Origin: Botryllus schlosseri | Taxonomy: Eukaryota; Chordata; Ascidiacea; Stolidobranchia; Styelidae | Length of the DNA: 29,452 bases | Direction of reading: 5' to 3' | NCBI GenBank assembly: GCA_000444245.1 | Contig: ATSW01013241.1 | Span: forward strand, 1-29,452 | In this document: positions 27,790 to 29,452 of the stretch, piece by piece | How positions within the stretch are numbered: the stretch's first letter is position 1 | How the letters are laid out: each line of letters begins with the position of its first letter | Program-made: the position numbers and the translations under genes | Notes under the pieces: generated by a model | Databases searched by the model: none | What the model saw: the letters and a program-made list of their open reading frames with translations, nothing else | Told to the model about the DNA's origin: nothing

Positions 27790-28756
27790 AAGTCATGTTC
27801 AACTTTATGTTTTCAATCCTGCTTGGGTGATATCGAATTCCTTGCTTGCCAAACATGCTTATTTTGTCCCTATCATAGTCTTGGCACAAGTTTATTTAGT
27901 TAAGCAGATAACAGGCAGTTCCTGGCCTCATATACCGATGCTACAGATAGACGAGACAGGCCGCCAATACGATAACGTTACTAATCTTAGAACTTTAAAT
28001 CAAATATCTGTCTTGTCAGTCTGATATTTCACAAATAAAAGCATTCAGTTTTGATTACGAACACATCGACGACCGCTCACAAATAGCTTATAGAGAATAA
28101 ACGAATTCACGTCTACATACTATCTGATAGAGAACCTACGAATTCACGTCTACCTAGATACAAGCTGGTAAAGAATCGACAAATAAACGCTTATGTAGAG
28201 GTACAGTTTTGCTTTCACATCATATCAGGTGGTTGACCAGAAAAAAGGTCAACTTTCCTGCTCAGCTGCCGAAATAGTCGCCGGAGCGTTACTTTAGTGC
28301 TGATTTATTGTTGTCTTATACCGACTACCTCATGATATTGTTAGATTGTGTAAAAATATGATTCATAGAAAATTTGGCTCAATTCCAACTAGAAGAAGCG
28401 GAGTTATTAGAGTGGAATATTTTGGATATGAAAAAATAGTCGACTTTATGTAATTATATATTATATGAAATCATTCCTCACTAAAAATACTCCATGTATT
28501 TTCAAATCCAAAATTTTCCCCTCTCATTTCATTGATTCCACTTTTTCAAATTAGGCCAGATTCAGTGTTCTTTTTATGCAACGTAGCAATTTTATCAAGT
28601 AGCCACCCAGTAGAATAAAAAAGAAGGTATTTTTGATCGGCCCTATTGTACAAACATCACACAATATTAGCCATTCATTATTATCACGTGCACAATGCAC
28701 ATCCTAACAAAACGTCAAACGGACGGAGGGTATTGTTTGTTTTCACAGATAGCAGA
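27790..28756. other. Interior of the long hAT element, non-coding
   Basis: Between the left arm and the transposase remnant no coding signature was seen. A short stretch near 27820 (TGGGTGATATCGAATT) resembles the MITE middle (TTGGTGATATTGAATG near 13395), supporting a shared ancestor. Confidence 0.4.
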
Positions 28757-29138
28757 TCAAATCAATGAGTTACACTTGAAAAATACTAAAGTGGAAAGGA
28801 GATTCTCGCGGCATGGCCTTAGAATAATCCACATCCACTGGATACACGTTCCTCTGGCGCATTAGATGCAGGAATTGAAAAGCAATTTTGAACCACACTG
28901 AAGAGCATTAGATACTCATCCATTCTAGTCGGCCAAAAATGCAAAGAATCATCGCCTTCATATCTACACATGAGCTTATCAGTCTCTTCCAAGTAGGCTA
29001 CTTGACCATCTGAGTCATTTCGTTGGCGCTAATTGGACTTTGCTTCGATTGTTTGCTTGTATAATTGAAATGTCTTGAGTACTTTGATGGCGGAGGATCT
29101 ATTACCTCTTCATCACTGGATGATTTTGTACAATGCAT
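28757..29138 (-). pseudogene. hAT transposase C-terminal (dimerisation) remnant
   Basis: Read on the minus strand, CTKSSSDEEVIDPPPSKY opens the stretch, which reaches a TAG at 28998-29000. In the next frame VAYLEETDKL is followed by HFWPTRMDEYLMLFSVVQ and CFSIPASNAPEERVSSGCG. This is the hAT C-terminal dimerisation domain, normally W...FP.L..A...L.IPASSAPSERVFS. After a TAA, a further frame gives STLVFFKCNSLI and a stop, the usual last lines of hAT transposases. The N-terminal zinc finger and the DDE catalytic part are not seen, so this is an internally deleted, dead copy. It is nested between arms of the GACTCGAGTC family in the position expected for that family's own transposase. Confidence 0.7.
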
Positions 29139-29452
29139 TGCTCTTTGCTACTATGTACCATTGTCTTTTGCTTTTACGGCGGCGCATATCTGATATCAGA
29201 CGAGTGCAACGAAAGCAGTGGTGACAAATAGCGATGTCGACAGAATTCGTCACATGCGTTGATCTAACCATTGTGATTCGCAACTTTCTTCACCTTCAAG
29301 TCATATAAAATAAGCCGAGTCAATGACTTGAGTCGAGTCATGCGAAATGACTCGAGTACAAGTCGAGTCAATCAAAATATTGACTCGAGTCGAGTCGAGT
29401 CATTTTCGCATTTCAAGAAAATGACTCGAGTCAAGTCGAGTCACAAAAAAAT

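Larger units (their letters stand above)
27605..29452. mobile_element. Longer GACTCGAGTC hAT element, right end beyond the window
   Basis: It starts CAGGGTTGTAACCAAGTCAC at 27605, matching the MITE start at 13159. The left arm of GACTCGAGTC units runs to about 27785. The right arm (29320 to the window end) matches the MITE right arm unit by unit, including AAATGACTCGAG and AAGTCGAGTCAAT spacers. The expected closing TTACAACCCTG would lie shortly after 29452. The preceding eight bases are ACGAAATT, which should reappear after the right end. Between the arms lies about 1.5 kb that the MITE lacks, holding transposase remains on the minus strand (28757-29138). Confidence 0.75.

Noticed and set aside
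1-29452. Endogenous retroviruses, LTR elements, Polintons or toxin relics
   Set aside because: No long terminal repeats, gag/pol/env signatures, capsid or packaging genes were recognised. The only reverse transcriptases are LINE-type, and the Penelope piece lacks its own.

Overview
The window looks like nuclear DNA of an animal, probably a marine invertebrate (a tunicate-like deuterostome would fit, but this is inference). The grounds are AT-rich sequence, short exons bounded by GT/AG introns, a seven-transmembrane receptor relic and a dense mix of hAT transposons, LINEs, tRNA-derived SINEs and a Penelope-like element. There are no operons, Shine-Dalgarno sites or other bacterial features. 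Exons and element edges were read by eye.

Layout. 1-180: end of a hAT-type element. 356-1114 (minus): unrecognised gene whose small in-phase exons encode variants of one acidic/basic motif. 1485-1915: tRNA-derived SINE. 2490-2554: another hAT terminus. 2753-3570 (plus): 3' part of a Penelope-like element with a GIY-YIG nuclease-type domain and a hairpin resembling a hammerhead core. 4150-6185: two TATGG-rich repeats. 6328-7792 (minus): class A GPCR pseudogene. 8.2-11 kb: hAT remnants.

11481-21830 (minus): the main host gene, a PLP-dependent class I/II aminotransferase. Seven exons join in frame to 376 codons; the last exon was not found. Its introns are packed with mobile DNA. The 6.2-kb intron between exons 6 and 7 holds two LINE 3' fragments, a hAT MITE with a perfect 8-bp duplication, and one TA-flanked inverted-repeat element nested in another. 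Two copies of a single hAT family lie in opposite orientation in introns 1 and 3, flanking exons 2 and 3.

23179-26133 (plus): a 5'-truncated, young-looking LINE of the I superfamily (reverse transcriptase, RNase H, terminal zinc motif) between perfect 12-bp target duplications. 26553-26626: degraded tRNA-Ile-like sequence. 26785-27420 (minus): third copy of a CR1/L2-like LINE. 27605 to the window end: a longer relative of the 13.2-kb MITE that still holds the C-terminal dimerisation part of a hAT transposase.

The window has one apparently live metabolic gene, one possible repeat-exon gene and one dead receptor gene in a transposon-rich background. The most useful signals are the parent/derivative hAT pair, the inverted repeats around aminotransferase exons 2-3, the repeat-exon gene and the Penelope hairpin.
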